64,000 nucleotides of DNA from Brassicibacter mesophilus (GTDB lineage Bacteria > Bacillota > Clostridia > Tissierellales > Proteiniboraceae). This document shows, piece after piece, positions 41,390-49,935 of this stretch. Positions within the stretch are counted from its first letter, which is position 1, and every line of letters begins with the position of its first letter. The notes under the pieces were generated by a model that was given only the letters and a program-made list of their open reading frames with translations, was not told the DNA's origin and searched no databases. A program made the position numbers and the translations under genes. The stretch lies in the NCBI RefSeq assembly GCF_050433385.1, contig NZ_JBNPXI010000005.1:62001-126000 (forward strand), read 5' to 3'.

Positions 41390-42469
41390 TTGATTCTGCT
41401 TAATGATGTCAACAAGACTTATTTTACTAAGAATCAAGCTGTAGAAGCATTGAAGAAAGTAAATCTTAACATTTCTAAGGGAGAAATATTTGGGGTTATT
41501 GGATACAGTGGAGCTGGTAAAAGTACATTGATTAGATGCATTAACTTGCTAGAAAGACCTACGTCAGGAAAGGTTATTGTTGATGGAAAAGAGCTAACTA
41601 GTTTTTCACCAAAGCAGCTAAGGCAAAGCAGGAAAAAAATCGGCATGATATTCCAACATTTCAATCTAATGAAGGCACGCAGTGTATTTCAAAACATTGC
41701 CTATCCTTTAAAAGGAAGTGGATTAAATAGTAATCAGATACAAAACAAAGTGTATGAACTTCTTGAATTAGTTGGCTTAAATGATAAAGCACATGCATAC
41801 CCTTCTCAGCTTAGTGGGGGTCAGAAGCAGAGAGTCGCAATAGCTAGGGCACTAGCCAATGATCCAAAGGTTCTTTTATGTGATGAAGCTACATCTGCTT
41901 TAGACCCACAAACAACAAAGTCTATACTAAAACTACTAAAGGAAATCAATGAAAAGTTAGGTTTAACTATTGTAATTATTACACATGAAATGCAAGTAAT
42001 TAAGGAAATATGTAATAGGGTTGCGGTGATGGAAAATGGAGAAATTGTTGAAAACGGAGATGTTTTACAAGTATTTTCGAAGCCTAAAGAGAGTATTACA
42101 AAAAGCTTTGTTTCTAATATATTTCATTATAACAATATACAAAGCTTCTACGAAGATGAGCACTTTGTAAATGAAATTGCTGAGAGTCAGATGCTTGCTA
42201 AAATATCATTTATGGGACAAAAAACAGGGCAGCCATTTATTTCTCGTATTTCTCGAGTATATAAAATAGATGCTAGTATTTTATTTGGAAATATTGAAAA
42301 CATCCAAAATGTTCCTATTGGAAGTCTTATAGTTAGGCTTAGTGGAAATAAAGTGAACATTTTAGAGGCAATTAAGTATTTAGAAGACCATAATATCTAT
42401 GTTGAGGTGATAAAAGATGTTAACGTTGATAAAGACATTAGCACCGAATCTAATCGAGTTATATCCTGA
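41390..42469 (+). CDS. metN: Methionine ABC transporter ATPase
   Basis: A 359-residue ATPase with Walker A GYSGAGKST, signature LSGGQKQRVAIARAL, Walker B VLLCDEATSALDP, and a C-terminal NIL domain (residues ~275-350, MLAKISFMGQKTGQPFISRI) that binds methionine and inhibits transport. The TTG at 41390 gives the usual MILLNDVNKTY start and fits GAGGAGA; the GTG at 41381 overlaps that site. The 3' end overlaps metI by 53 bases, more than usual. Confidence 0.94.
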   Translation: MILLNDVNKTYFTKNQAVEALKKVNLNISKGEIFGVIGYSGAGKSTLIRCINLLERPTSGKVIVDGKELTSFSPKQLRQSRKKIGMIFQHFNLMKARSVFQNIAYPLKGSGLNSNQIQNKVYELLELVGLNDKAHAYPSQLSGGQKQRVAIARALANDPKVLLCDEATSALDPQTTKSILKLLKEINEKLGLTIVIITHEMQVIKEICNRVAVMENGEIVENGDVLQVFSKPKESITKSFVSNIFHYNNIQSFYEDEHFVNEIAESQMLAKISFMGQKTGQPFISRISRVYKIDASILFGNIENIQNVPIGSLIVRLSGNKVNILEAIKYLEDHNIYVEVIKDVNVDKDISTESNRVIS

Positions 42470-43097
42470 TTTGCTTAAAGCATTGTATGAAACTATATGT
42501 ATGGTTTCTATATCTGGAGTGATATCGACTATATTAGGAATACCTATAGGAGTAATATTAGTAGTTACAAGACCAGGACATATTTTAGAGAATAAGTGGA
42601 GCTTTCAGATTGTAGGTAAAATTATGAATACATTAAGGTCAATTCCTTTTATTATTTTGCTGGCTGCTATTATTCCAGTTACTAGGCTTATAGTAGGTAC
42701 AACTATTGGAATGAAGGGCGCTATAGTGCCATTAATTTTTGGAGCTACTCCTTTTATTGCAAGACAAATTGAATCAGCTTTACTTGATGTTGATAGAGGT
42801 GTTATTGAAGCTGCTGAATCAATGGGCTCTAGTCCATTTGAGATTATATGTCGAATTTTACTACTAGAAGGACTCCCAGGAATTATTTATGCATTAACAA
42901 TTGCCATAATAAGTCTTATTGGACTTTCTGCTATGGCAGGTACGGTTGGCGGAGGAGGGCTAGGTGACTTTGCCATACGCTACGGATATCAGTACTTTAA
43001 GACAGATATCATGGTTGTGACTATTATTGTTCTATTAATCCTTGTGAACTTGGTGCAAGGCTTCGGAGAGTTTTTATTAAAAAAAATAAATCACTAA
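42417..43097 (+). CDS. metI: Methionine ABC transporter permease
   Basis: A 226-residue permease with five membrane helices and the MetI EAA loop VIEAAESMGSSPFEIICRIL. The ATG lies inside metN, behind GAGGTGA. The SIPFIILLAAIIPVTRLIVG and AMAGTVGGGGLGDFAIRYGY stretches are typical of MetI. It forms the channel of the high-affinity D/L-methionine importer with MetN and MetQ. Confidence 0.94.
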   Translation: MLTLIKTLAPNLIELYPDLLKALYETICMVSISGVISTILGIPIGVILVVTRPGHILENKWSFQIVGKIMNTLRSIPFIILLAAIIPVTRLIVGTTIGMKGAIVPLIFGATPFIARQIESALLDVDRGVIEAAESMGSSPFEIICRILLLEGLPGIIYALTIAIISLIGLSAMAGTVGGGGLGDFAIRYGYQYFKTDIMVVTIIVLLILVNLVQGFGEFLLKKINH

Positions 43098-43115
43098 AAT
43101 CTAGGAGGAATTTAA

Positions 43116-43943
43116 ATGAAAGTTAAAAAGATTTTTATAACATTTATAGCATTAATAGTTATTTTATCTTCATTTGTGGGATGCAGTAATACAAAAACAG
43201 ATTCTACTATTGAAAAGACTACAATTAAATTGGGTGTTACTGGTGCGGAACATGAAGTGTGGGACTACGTAAAACAGAAGCTAGCTCATGAAAATATCGA
43301 GTTAGAAATTGTTGCATTTTCAGATTATGTACGTCCTAATTTAGCTTTAGCTGAAGGAGAGATAGATGCAAATGCATTTCAGACAATTGCTTATTTTGAT
43401 AAGTTTAAGAGTGACCATAAACTAGACCTTGTCTCTATAGGAAATACAGTACTAGCACCTATGGGGATTTACTCTAATAAAATAGAAACTATTGATGAAG
43501 TGAAAAACGGAGATAAGGTAGCTTTGCCCAATGATGCGACAAATGGAGGAAGAGCACTTATTTTACTACAATCGGCAGGACTAATTAAATTAAAAGATGG
43601 AGTAGGATTACTTCCAACAATCAAAGATGTAGTTAAAAATCCAAAAAACTTAGAGCTAATAGAGCTAGTAGCAACACAAATACCACGTTCTCTTGATGAT
43701 GCTAGTATTGCAGTAATAAATAATGGTGTAGCAGTAGAGGCAGGACTTACTCCTACACAAGACTCTATTTTCATTGAGGATGTAAGCAGCGAGAATGCAA
43801 AGCCATATATAAACATTATTGCAGTAAAGCCAGAAGATAAAGACAATAAAGCACTCATTAAACTAGCTGATATATATCATCAGGAAGAAACAAAAGAGGT
43901 AATTAATAGAGTTTATAAAGGAAATGTGATCCCAGCGTTTTAA
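43116..43943 (+). CDS. metQ: Methionine-binding lipoprotein
   Basis: A 275-residue NlpA/MetQ lipoprotein. The signal peptide ends at the lipobox SSFVGC. The mature fold has family motifs IKLGVTGAEHEVWDYVK, YVRPNLALAEGEIDANAFQT and VALPNDATNGGRALILLQSA (ligand loop). It delivers methionine to MetNI. ATG after AGGAGG, 19 bases from metI. A weak hairpin terminator (43989-44030) follows. Confidence 0.94.
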   Translation: MKVKKIFITFIALIVILSSFVGCSNTKTDSTIEKTTIKLGVTGAEHEVWDYVKQKLAHENIELEIVAFSDYVRPNLALAEGEIDANAFQTIAYFDKFKSDHKLDLVSIGNTVLAPMGIYSNKIETIDEVKNGDKVALPNDATNGGRALILLQSAGLIKLKDGVGLLPTIKDVVKNPKNLELIELVATQIPRSLDDASIAVINNGVAVEAGLTPTQDSIFIEDVSSENAKPYINIIAVKPEDKDNKALIKLADIYHQEETKEVINRVYKGNVIPAF

Positions 43944-44287
43944 AACTGATATTTAAGAGACGACCTAAAATTGTTAGTATATGATGAAAATCCGCATAAC
44001 TAAAACTTAGTATTAATAGTTATGTGGATTTATGTTTAAATGGTGGCATATGTATTGGAATAAATCTATTAAGTTAATTTATATTCAGTACCTATCATAA
44101 GAAATTTGTGAGATTAAAGATATTATATAAATATATTCAATTTTTTATTTAAAAACCTTTATTTTGGTTAATATACCTTTACTATCATTGAATATATTTC
44201 TATAAAAAGATATTATTAATATATGGAAGTAAGATACATTATTATGCTGAGGTTAAGTATAATATTTGCTAGTTAGGCGGTGATAGA
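43944..44287 (+). other. Interval between metQ and the second WYL regulator
   Basis: Contains the terminator AATCCGCATAACTA (43989-44002) with TAGTTATGTGGATT (44017-44030). It also has an AT-rich block at 44134-44165 (TATTCAATTTTTTATTTAAA onward) that resembles 38477-38508 upstream of the sigma-54 activator. No gene seen. Confidence 0.6.
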
Positions 44288-45223
44288 TTGAAACTTGATA
44301 GATTAATTTCAATTTTAGTTATTCTTCTTAGAAAAGAGCGTGTTAAGGCAAAAGAATTAGCCGATATGTTTGATGTATCTGTTAGAACTATACTACGTGA
44401 TGTAGAGGCCATAAATCTTGCAGGAATACCTATAGTCACATATCAAGGTACAAATGGTGGAATAGGGATTGTAGAAGGGTATCGTTTAGATAAAAGTGTT
44501 CTGACCGGAGATGACATGGCTGCAATTATAACTATGTTGAACGGAGTCAATAGAACTATTCCTGATAGTAGACATTCTGTTTTAATTGATAAAATCAAAA
44601 ATACACTTTCGGCTTCACAGCTTGAAAAACTGGATTCAAAAGCAAAACAGCTTGTGATAGATTTATCTCCGTGGGGGGGAGATGAGCTTCTTAAAGCAAA
44701 AGTAGCATCTATACGAAATGCAATAGAAAGCTTTAAGGAAATCGAGTTTGTATATACAGATTCATCAGGCAATAGAACCTGTCGCAGAGTCGAACCGTAT
44801 TCACTGGTTTTGAAAGGACAAAAATGGTACCTCTATGCTTGGTGTTTAGTGAGGAAAGATTTTCGCCTTTTTAAACTGTCAAGAATAAATGAAATGACTG
44901 CTTCGGATACAATCTTTACCCCTAGAGAAGTCCTAATGGAACAGCTTCCATGGGATAGTGATTGGCAGAAAACAGAAGATATGGTCGAGCTTGAGCTTGT
45001 TTTCGAGAAAGAGCTGGAGAGCATCGTTGATGAATGGTTTGGAGGGAGCACAGTAACTAGGGAAGATGGCAGAATCATGGTTAAGATTATGCTTACTGAA
45101 AATAATTGGCTTTATGGTTTTCTCTTAAGTTTTGGTACTGGAGTGGAGGTAGTAAGCCCTTTACATATTCGAAATATTCTTGCTGAAATAGCACAAGGAA
45201 TATATAAAAAATATTCTAACTAA
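44288..45223 (+). CDS. HTH-WYL domain transcriptional regulator, paralogue of the 2872 gene
   Basis: A 311-residue regulator. The winged helix is residues 1-60 (RTILRDVEAINLAGIPIVTY), the WYL domain ~145-205 (KWYLYAWCLVRKDFRLFKLS) and the WCX domain at the end. Aligned by eye, the HTH is nearly the same as that of the 2872 regulator. The start is TTG behind TAGGCGGTGAT. An inverted repeat abuts its stop, and a GyrI-like gene plus DUF3788 follow. This is the YobV/YobU-type arrangement. Confidence 0.92.
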   Translation: MKLDRLISILVILLRKERVKAKELADMFDVSVRTILRDVEAINLAGIPIVTYQGTNGGIGIVEGYRLDKSVLTGDDMAAIITMLNGVNRTIPDSRHSVLIDKIKNTLSASQLEKLDSKAKQLVIDLSPWGGDELLKAKVASIRNAIESFKEIEFVYTDSSGNRTCRRVEPYSLVLKGQKWYLYAWCLVRKDFRLFKLSRINEMTASDTIFTPREVLMEQLPWDSDWQKTEDMVELELVFEKELESIVDEWFGGSTVTREDGRIMVKIMLTENNWLYGFLLSFGTGVEVVSPLHIRNILAEIAQGIYKKYSN

Positions 45224-45260
45224 ACATGACACACAGCTGTCATGTTTGGAATGGTATAAT
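45222..45260 (+). promoter_or_regulatory. WYL-type operator 3 and promoter of the GyrI-like gene
   Basis: Arms AAACATGACA (45222-45231) and TGTCATGTTT (45238-45247) are perfectly complementary with the 6-nt spacer CACAGC. TATAAT follows at 45255-45260. It starts inside the WYL gene's stop codon, as operator 1 does at the first locus. Confidence 0.75.
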
Positions 45261-45287
45261 TAAGAAAAAATGTAAGGAGGAAAAATA

Positions 45288-45746
45288 ATGAACTTTAAAA
45301 TTGAGTTAACTGATCAACCTTCACAACATGTGCTTTCTATTAGAACAAGGACTTCTGTCGAGAATCTTCCGGAGGAGATAGGCAAAGCATATAACAGCAT
45401 TATGCAGTATCTCAAAGAAATTGAGAGTGAACCGTCAGATGTTCCTTTTGTAGCATATTACAATCTAGATATGGAAAATCTTGATGTAGAGATGGGATTC
45501 CCTGTTTCCAAGCCTATGGCTGGGAAGGGCAATATAGAATCCAGCGAAATTCCTGCAGGAAAACAAATATCTTGCATGTTTAAAGGACCATATAAAGATA
45601 TGGAAGCTCCTTATAATGAAATGATGCAATGGATAAAGGAAAATGAATATACAGCTACAGGGGTGTCTTATGAGTTTTATTATAACTCACCTATGGACGT
45701 GCCAGAAAGTGAGCTTTTAACTAAAATTGTATTTCCAGTAAAATGA
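45288..45746 (+). CDS. GyrI-like/effector-binding domain protein
   Basis: A 152-residue single-domain protein of the GyrI/AraC effector-binding (SHS2) fold. Signs are the N-terminal QHVLSIRTRTSVENLPEEIG, the DVEMGFPVSKPMAGKG loop and the closing YEFYYNSPMDVPESELLTKI. Such domains bind hydrophobic drugs or act as gyrase inhibitors (GyrI); they often sit beside WYL regulators. AAGGAGG precedes the ATG. The WYL operator at 45222 lies just upstream. Confidence 0.87.
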   Translation: MNFKIELTDQPSQHVLSIRTRTSVENLPEEIGKAYNSIMQYLKEIESEPSDVPFVAYYNLDMENLDVEMGFPVSKPMAGKGNIESSEIPAGKQISCMFKGPYKDMEAPYNEMMQWIKENEYTATGVSYEFYYNSPMDVPESELLTKIVFPVK

Positions 45747-45840
45747 GAAATTTTTAAGGGAGAACCCCTATCTCACCTTTGATAAGTAACATCGAAGAAA
45801 TGAAAAAATCATTAAGTAGACTATACGAGGAGATATATTA

Positions 45841-46284
45841 ATGTTTGATAGAGATTTAATTCAAGATGCTAGTCATACTCCTACTTATGAAGAAATATTT
45901 AATTATATGGACGAATATACACAAAGAATGTGGCAGGATGTAAATTCTTTTATTCAAAATGAATACAATGCTTCACCTAAGATAATGTATAGCAAATGCT
46001 CTGGCAAGCCTGGATGGAATATAAAATACAAGAAATCTGGGAAATCACTTTGTACTTTATATCCTGAAAAACATGGCTTTGTGACATTAGTTGTAATTAC
46101 ACTCGACTTAGTACCTATGATTGAAAGCTTGTCTCATGAATTTGATGAAGAAGTACTTGAACTAATGAAAACAGCAAAACCGTTTAATGGAACACTATGG
46201 CTTATGATTCAAGTACATAACTTTACAATAGTAGATAATATAAAACATCTTTTAGTACTAAAAAGCACACAAAAGAAGTCGTAA
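45841..46284 (+). CDS. DUF3788 family protein
   Basis: A 147-residue cytoplasmic protein. PKIMYSKCSGKPGWNIKYKK, SLCTLYPEKHGFVTLVVI and AKPFNGTLWLMIQV match DUF3788, whose function is unknown. It follows the GyrI-like gene by 94 bases on the same strand behind GAGGAG and probably shares the WYL-controlled promoter. DUF3788, DUF3795 and GyrI-like genes frequently occur together in Clostridia, which is family knowledge; here all three occur beside WYL genes. Confidence 0.82.
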   Translation: MFDRDLIQDASHTPTYEEIFNYMDEYTQRMWQDVNSFIQNEYNASPKIMYSKCSGKPGWNIKYKKSGKSLCTLYPEKHGFVTLVVITLDLVPMIESLSHEFDEEVLELMKTAKPFNGTLWLMIQVHNFTIVDNIKHLLVLKSTQKKS

Positions 46285-46389
46285 GCAAAAGACTAATAAT
46301 AACTGAGTGTAGATTATGAATGGAATATGCTCACATATACTTTACTCCTGTAATATTATGTATAAGAGAACTATAATAGGAGTGAAGAC

Positions 46390-47661
46390 ATGGAGATATT
46401 GAGGCTTGGATCCACAGGGAATAATGTAAAGCTAGTACAGAGTATTCTTACCAAAATAGGATATAATCCTGGAACTATTGATGGAATATATGGAGAAGCT
46501 ACAAGACAAGCAGTGATGGAGTTCCAGCGTAATAATGGGCTCACCTCAGACGGAATTGTTGGTCCAATGACATGGAGGTTATTGGATCGATTTATCATTG
46601 GTTATGACACATATACTATCAGAACAGGAGATACTCTCTATAATATTGCTAGAAGATACTATACGACTGTAAACGCTATAATTGTTGCAAATCCTGGCAT
46701 AGCTCCAAACAATTTGGTTGTAGGAACAAGAATTGTAGTTCCATATGGTATTGATGTGGTGCTAACTGATGTTGGGTATACTTATGAAATCATGGAAAAG
46801 AATATCAATGGTTTAAAAGCAAGGTATCCATTTTTAGAGGTAGGAGTTGCTGGGAAAAGTGTATTAGGAAGAAATTTATATTATTTAAGGTTAGGTAGAG
46901 GTCCAAGAAAGGTATTTTATAATGCTTCTCATCATGCATTAGAGTGGATTAATTCGCCTGTATTAATGAAGTTTGCAGAAAGTTTTTTAAAGGCTTATGT
47001 AAGTGGTTCTTTTATTAGAGGATACAATGTGCCCGAAATATGGGAAAGAAGTAGCATCTATATAGTCCCTATGGTAAATCCAGATGGGGTAAATGTTGTA
47101 ATCGAAGGAATAAGTCCTGAAAACCCGTATTATGATGAAATTCTAAGATGGAATGATACAGGAAGACCACTCTCACAAGTATGGAATGCAAATATTAGGG
47201 GAGTTGATTTAAACAGAAACTATCCAGCAAGCTGGGAAGAAGCTAAGGCTCAAGAACCAGCTCTTGGAGTTACCGGACCTGGACCTACAAGATTTGGTGG
47301 ACCATATCCTCTTTCAGAACCAGAAACACAGGCTATGGTAAGCTTTACAAGACAACACGATTTTAGACTTACTCTTGCATACCATACACAGGGAAGAGTT
47401 ATTTACTGGAAATATCTTAATCTTGCACCTCCTAACGCTTTGGCTATTGCACAGATTTTTTCTAGGGCGTCAGGATATGCTGTATTAGATACACCTTATG
47501 AAGCTGCTTATGCTGGATATAAGGACTGGTTTATTGAAGAATATGGTAGACCGGGATATACTTTTGAAACAGGTATAGGGAGGAATCCACTGCCTATAGC
47601 TCAATTTAATACAATATATAATGAGAATGAAGAGGTGCTTCTGCTTGCACCTATAATATGA
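46390..47661 (+). CDS. Peptidoglycan-binding/LysM/M14 carboxypeptidase
   Basis: A 423-residue wall enzyme. Residues ~5-65 form a PGB1 domain (LRLGSTGNNVKLVQSILTKI), ~75-120 LysM (YTIRTGDTLYNIARRYYTTV), and ~130-420 M14 peptidase. The zinc motif is HHALEW (His, Glu), with the third ligand His in LAYHTQG, RGVDLNRNYPASW for substrate binding, and catalytic Glu in GYTFETG. This is the layout of gamma-D-glutamyl-L-diamino acid endopeptidase I, which cleaves spore or vegetative peptidoglycan stem peptides. No signal peptide, as in the sporulation enzyme. AGGAGTG before ATG. Confidence 0.9.
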   Translation: MEILRLGSTGNNVKLVQSILTKIGYNPGTIDGIYGEATRQAVMEFQRNNGLTSDGIVGPMTWRLLDRFIIGYDTYTIRTGDTLYNIARRYYTTVNAIIVANPGIAPNNLVVGTRIVVPYGIDVVLTDVGYTYEIMEKNINGLKARYPFLEVGVAGKSVLGRNLYYLRLGRGPRKVFYNASHHALEWINSPVLMKFAESFLKAYVSGSFIRGYNVPEIWERSSIYIVPMVNPDGVNVVIEGISPENPYYDEILRWNDTGRPLSQVWNANIRGVDLNRNYPASWEEAKAQEPALGVTGPGPTRFGGPYPLSEPETQAMVSFTRQHDFRLTLAYHTQGRVIYWKYLNLAPPNALAIAQIFSRASGYAVLDTPYEAAYAGYKDWFIEEYGRPGYTFETGIGRNPLPIAQFNTIYNENEEVLLLAPII

Positions 47662-47705
47662 TTAAGAAATTATAGAATCAGCATCTAAAAATAAAATAGA
47701 ATAAA

Positions 47706-47737
47706 AAAAAGTCAGGGAAGAATTTCTCTGACTTTTT
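47706..47737 (+). terminator. Intrinsic terminator after the M14 peptidase
   Basis: AAAAAGTCAGGGAA pairs with TTTCTCTGACTTTTT (one G-U pair) and is followed by a T-run. Confidence 0.85.
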
Positions 47738-47903
47738 TTATTGTTCACATAAGAAGAGATATACGAAATATGTGTCACATATTAACTATTGAAATTTTCT
47801 ATTGATTAGAAAACATCTATTCACATAATCTATTTGAAACGAAGAGTGCCAGAAGATATACTGATATTGTTTTAAAAATTATACATGAATGGAGTGGTAA
47901 AGA

Positions 47904-49304
47904 GTGCCAAAAAAGTTTAAAAAACAAGTTTCTTTAATAGTTGTAGCTCTTTTAGTAATATTATCATTAGCAGGCTGCGGTGCGAAAACTGAGCCAGATA
48001 AAGAGACTCAACCATCCAATGATGCACAATCATCTGAACAGACTCAGACAAATGTGCAAACGATTTCGATTGACGAACTTGAAAAGAATCTTGACAATAC
48101 AGATTATGTTATAGTTGACCTAAGGAAGGATGAAGCGTATAACGGTTGGGAAATTAATGGTATTAGCCGTGGTGGACATATTAAAAATGCCATTCAGTTT
48201 TCAGTAAACTGGTTATCTGAGTTAAAAGATAAATCTCTTGAGGAATTATTGACAGAGAAAGGCATAGCATCAGATAAGACTGTTGTCCTATATCATAGTG
48301 ATAATGACAAAATTGATGAAATGGCAAAACAATTAAGTGCATTAAATTATAAAGATGTATATAAGTTTGAAAACCTTAAAGAATGGGCAGATAATAAGGA
48401 TTTGCCTATGGAGATACTTCCAAACTATCAGCTTGTGGTTTATCCTGAGTGGGTTAATGCATTAATAAAAGGTGAAAATCCAGAGACGTATGCAGGCAAA
48501 GATTATGTAATACTTGAGACATCATGGGGATCTGTTTCTGAAGCATATAATGCAGGTCATATACCAGGTGCATTCCACTTTAATACAGACAATATCGAAA
48601 GTGATCCAGAATGGAACTTTGGTCCAAATGATAAGGTAAAAGAATCTCTTGAAGCTTTTGGTATTACACCTGATACTACTGTTGTAATTTATTCTGAAGA
48701 TGTGTCTGCAGCTGCAAGAGAAGTTCAAGGACTCTTATGGGCTGGAGTAAAAGATGTAAGATTATTAAATGGTGGTCTTAAAGCTTGGAAGGATGCTGGA
48801 TTTGAAATAGAAATAAAAGAAAACAAACCTACAGCTATAAAGGATTTTGGACTAACGGTACCACAGCGTCCAGAATATGTTGTTGCACTTCCTAAAGACG
48901 TAATGGAAAAGCAAAAAGACCCTAACTATCGACTTGTAAGTATCAGAAGCTGGAAAGAATTTATCGGTGAAACAAGTGGGTATGATTATATAAAAGAAGC
49001 TGGAGAACCAAAGGGAGCCGTTTGGGGACATGCAGGCAGTGACCCTTATCATATGGAAGAATATATAGATGTTGATGGTACATTAAGAAGCCCTTATGAA
49101 ATCGAGAAGCTATGGGCAGAATGGGATATTACTAAAGACAATGAAGTAAGCTTCTATTGTGGAACAGGTTGGAGAGCATCAGTAGCATGGATTACTGCTT
49201 ATACACTTGGCTGGGAAAATATAAGCGTGTATGATGGTGGTTGGCATGTATGGGCAATGGATGAGAATAATCCTGTGCAAAAAGGGGATCCAAGAAGTAA
49301 ATAG
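47904..49304 (+). CDS. Triple-rhodanese-domain lipoprotein
   Basis: A 466-residue exported lipoprotein with lipobox LSLAGC and a Ser/Thr/Gln-rich linker. Three rhodanese domains follow. The first (~55-165) has YHSDND and the second (~175-310) has YSEDVS at the active-site loop, so both lack the Cys. The third (~325-455) keeps Cys in FYCGTGWRAS. The enzyme should move sulfane sulfur outside the membrane. GTG start behind GGAGTGG. A strong terminator follows. Only the third domain looks catalytic. Confidence 0.88.
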   Translation: MPKKFKKQVSLIVVALLVILSLAGCGAKTEPDKETQPSNDAQSSEQTQTNVQTISIDELEKNLDNTDYVIVDLRKDEAYNGWEINGISRGGHIKNAIQFSVNWLSELKDKSLEELLTEKGIASDKTVVLYHSDNDKIDEMAKQLSALNYKDVYKFENLKEWADNKDLPMEILPNYQLVVYPEWVNALIKGENPETYAGKDYVILETSWGSVSEAYNAGHIPGAFHFNTDNIESDPEWNFGPNDKVKESLEAFGITPDTTVVIYSEDVSAAAREVQGLLWAGVKDVRLLNGGLKAWKDAGFEIEIKENKPTAIKDFGLTVPQRPEYVVALPKDVMEKQKDPNYRLVSIRSWKEFIGETSGYDYIKEAGEPKGAVWGHAGSDPYHMEEYIDVDGTLRSPYEIEKLWAEWDITKDNEVSFYCGTGWRASVAWITAYTLGWENISVYDGGWHVWAMDENNPVQKGDPRSK

Positions 49305-49310
49305 ATATAT

Positions 49311-49350
49311 AAACAGAGGTTAGCTTGAAAGCTACCTCTGTTTTTTTAGC
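49311..49350. terminator. Terminator shared by the rhodanese gene and the opposing gene
   Basis: AAACAGAGGTTAGC (49311-49324) pairs with GCTACCTCTGTTT (49331-49343), followed by TTTT. It overlaps the 3' end of the minus-strand membrane gene. Confidence 0.85.
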
Positions 49351-49760
49351 AAGAAATATGATCTCAAAAACTGAATTATTATATTAGTATAAAATGCTAT
49401 TAGTATGAAATATAGAGCACGTATATTTGCAGAGTCTGCAAAGAAAGTGTAATAACTGCTAAAAGCTATTAATACCGAATTAATAACAAGTGTAGCTTTT
49501 ATATAGTTGTGTCTTTTTCCTCTGAAGCTTTTTATTAGCAAAAGTGTTATAGCCGCAGCTGCAAATATTGTTAATAGCTTATATACCAGTATCATATTTG
49601 AAGAAAAGAGACCAGCTTCAAACTGACCATTTTTATATACAAGATACCTGGCAACGCCCATCTTTTTATTAGAAAAATACTGAAGTATAAAAGCTCCAAT
49701 AATTAATACAATTTGGAGCAAATAAGCTACATAATTAAATATAATCTTAATGGTGCCCAC
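49332..49760 (-). CDS. Small hypothetical membrane protein
   Basis: About 140 residues with four hydrophobic helices (YVAYLLQIVLIIGAFILQYF; LLTIFAAAAITLLLI; LVINSVLIAFSSYYTFFADS; LYFILIAFYTNIIIQFLR). I do not recognise the family. The start is unclear. AAAGGAG overlaps an in-frame GTG at 49758-49760, given here, while the spacing best fits an ATT at 49749-49751. No standard codon lies at the right distance. An upstream TTG at 49817 has no ribosome binding site. It ends in the terminator shared with the rhodanese gene. Confidence 0.6.
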   Translation of the reverse strand: MGTIKIIFNYVAYLLQIVLIIGAFILQYFSNKKMGVARYLVYKNGQFEAGLFSSNMILVYKLLTIFAAAAITLLLIKSFRGKRHNYIKATLVINSVLIAFSSYYTFFADSANIRALYFILIAFYTNIIIQFLRSYFLLKKQR

Positions 49761-49935
49761 TCCTTTCGGTGTTTGCTCTTTGATAATAATATTAGTATAC
49801 ACTAAGATATTCTTCAAAGTAAAGCTGATTGCTAAACTCTAAGTTATTTTCCAACTTATGAAAAATGACTATTAGTTATGCTATAATAGATATATAATAG
49901 ATTACAATTCTAGTATAGTTGGAGCGATGAATCAC

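Noticed and set aside
49332..49817. Longer version of the small membrane protein from a TTG at 49817
   Set aside because: No ribosome binding site there, while AAAGGAG lies well inside that frame.
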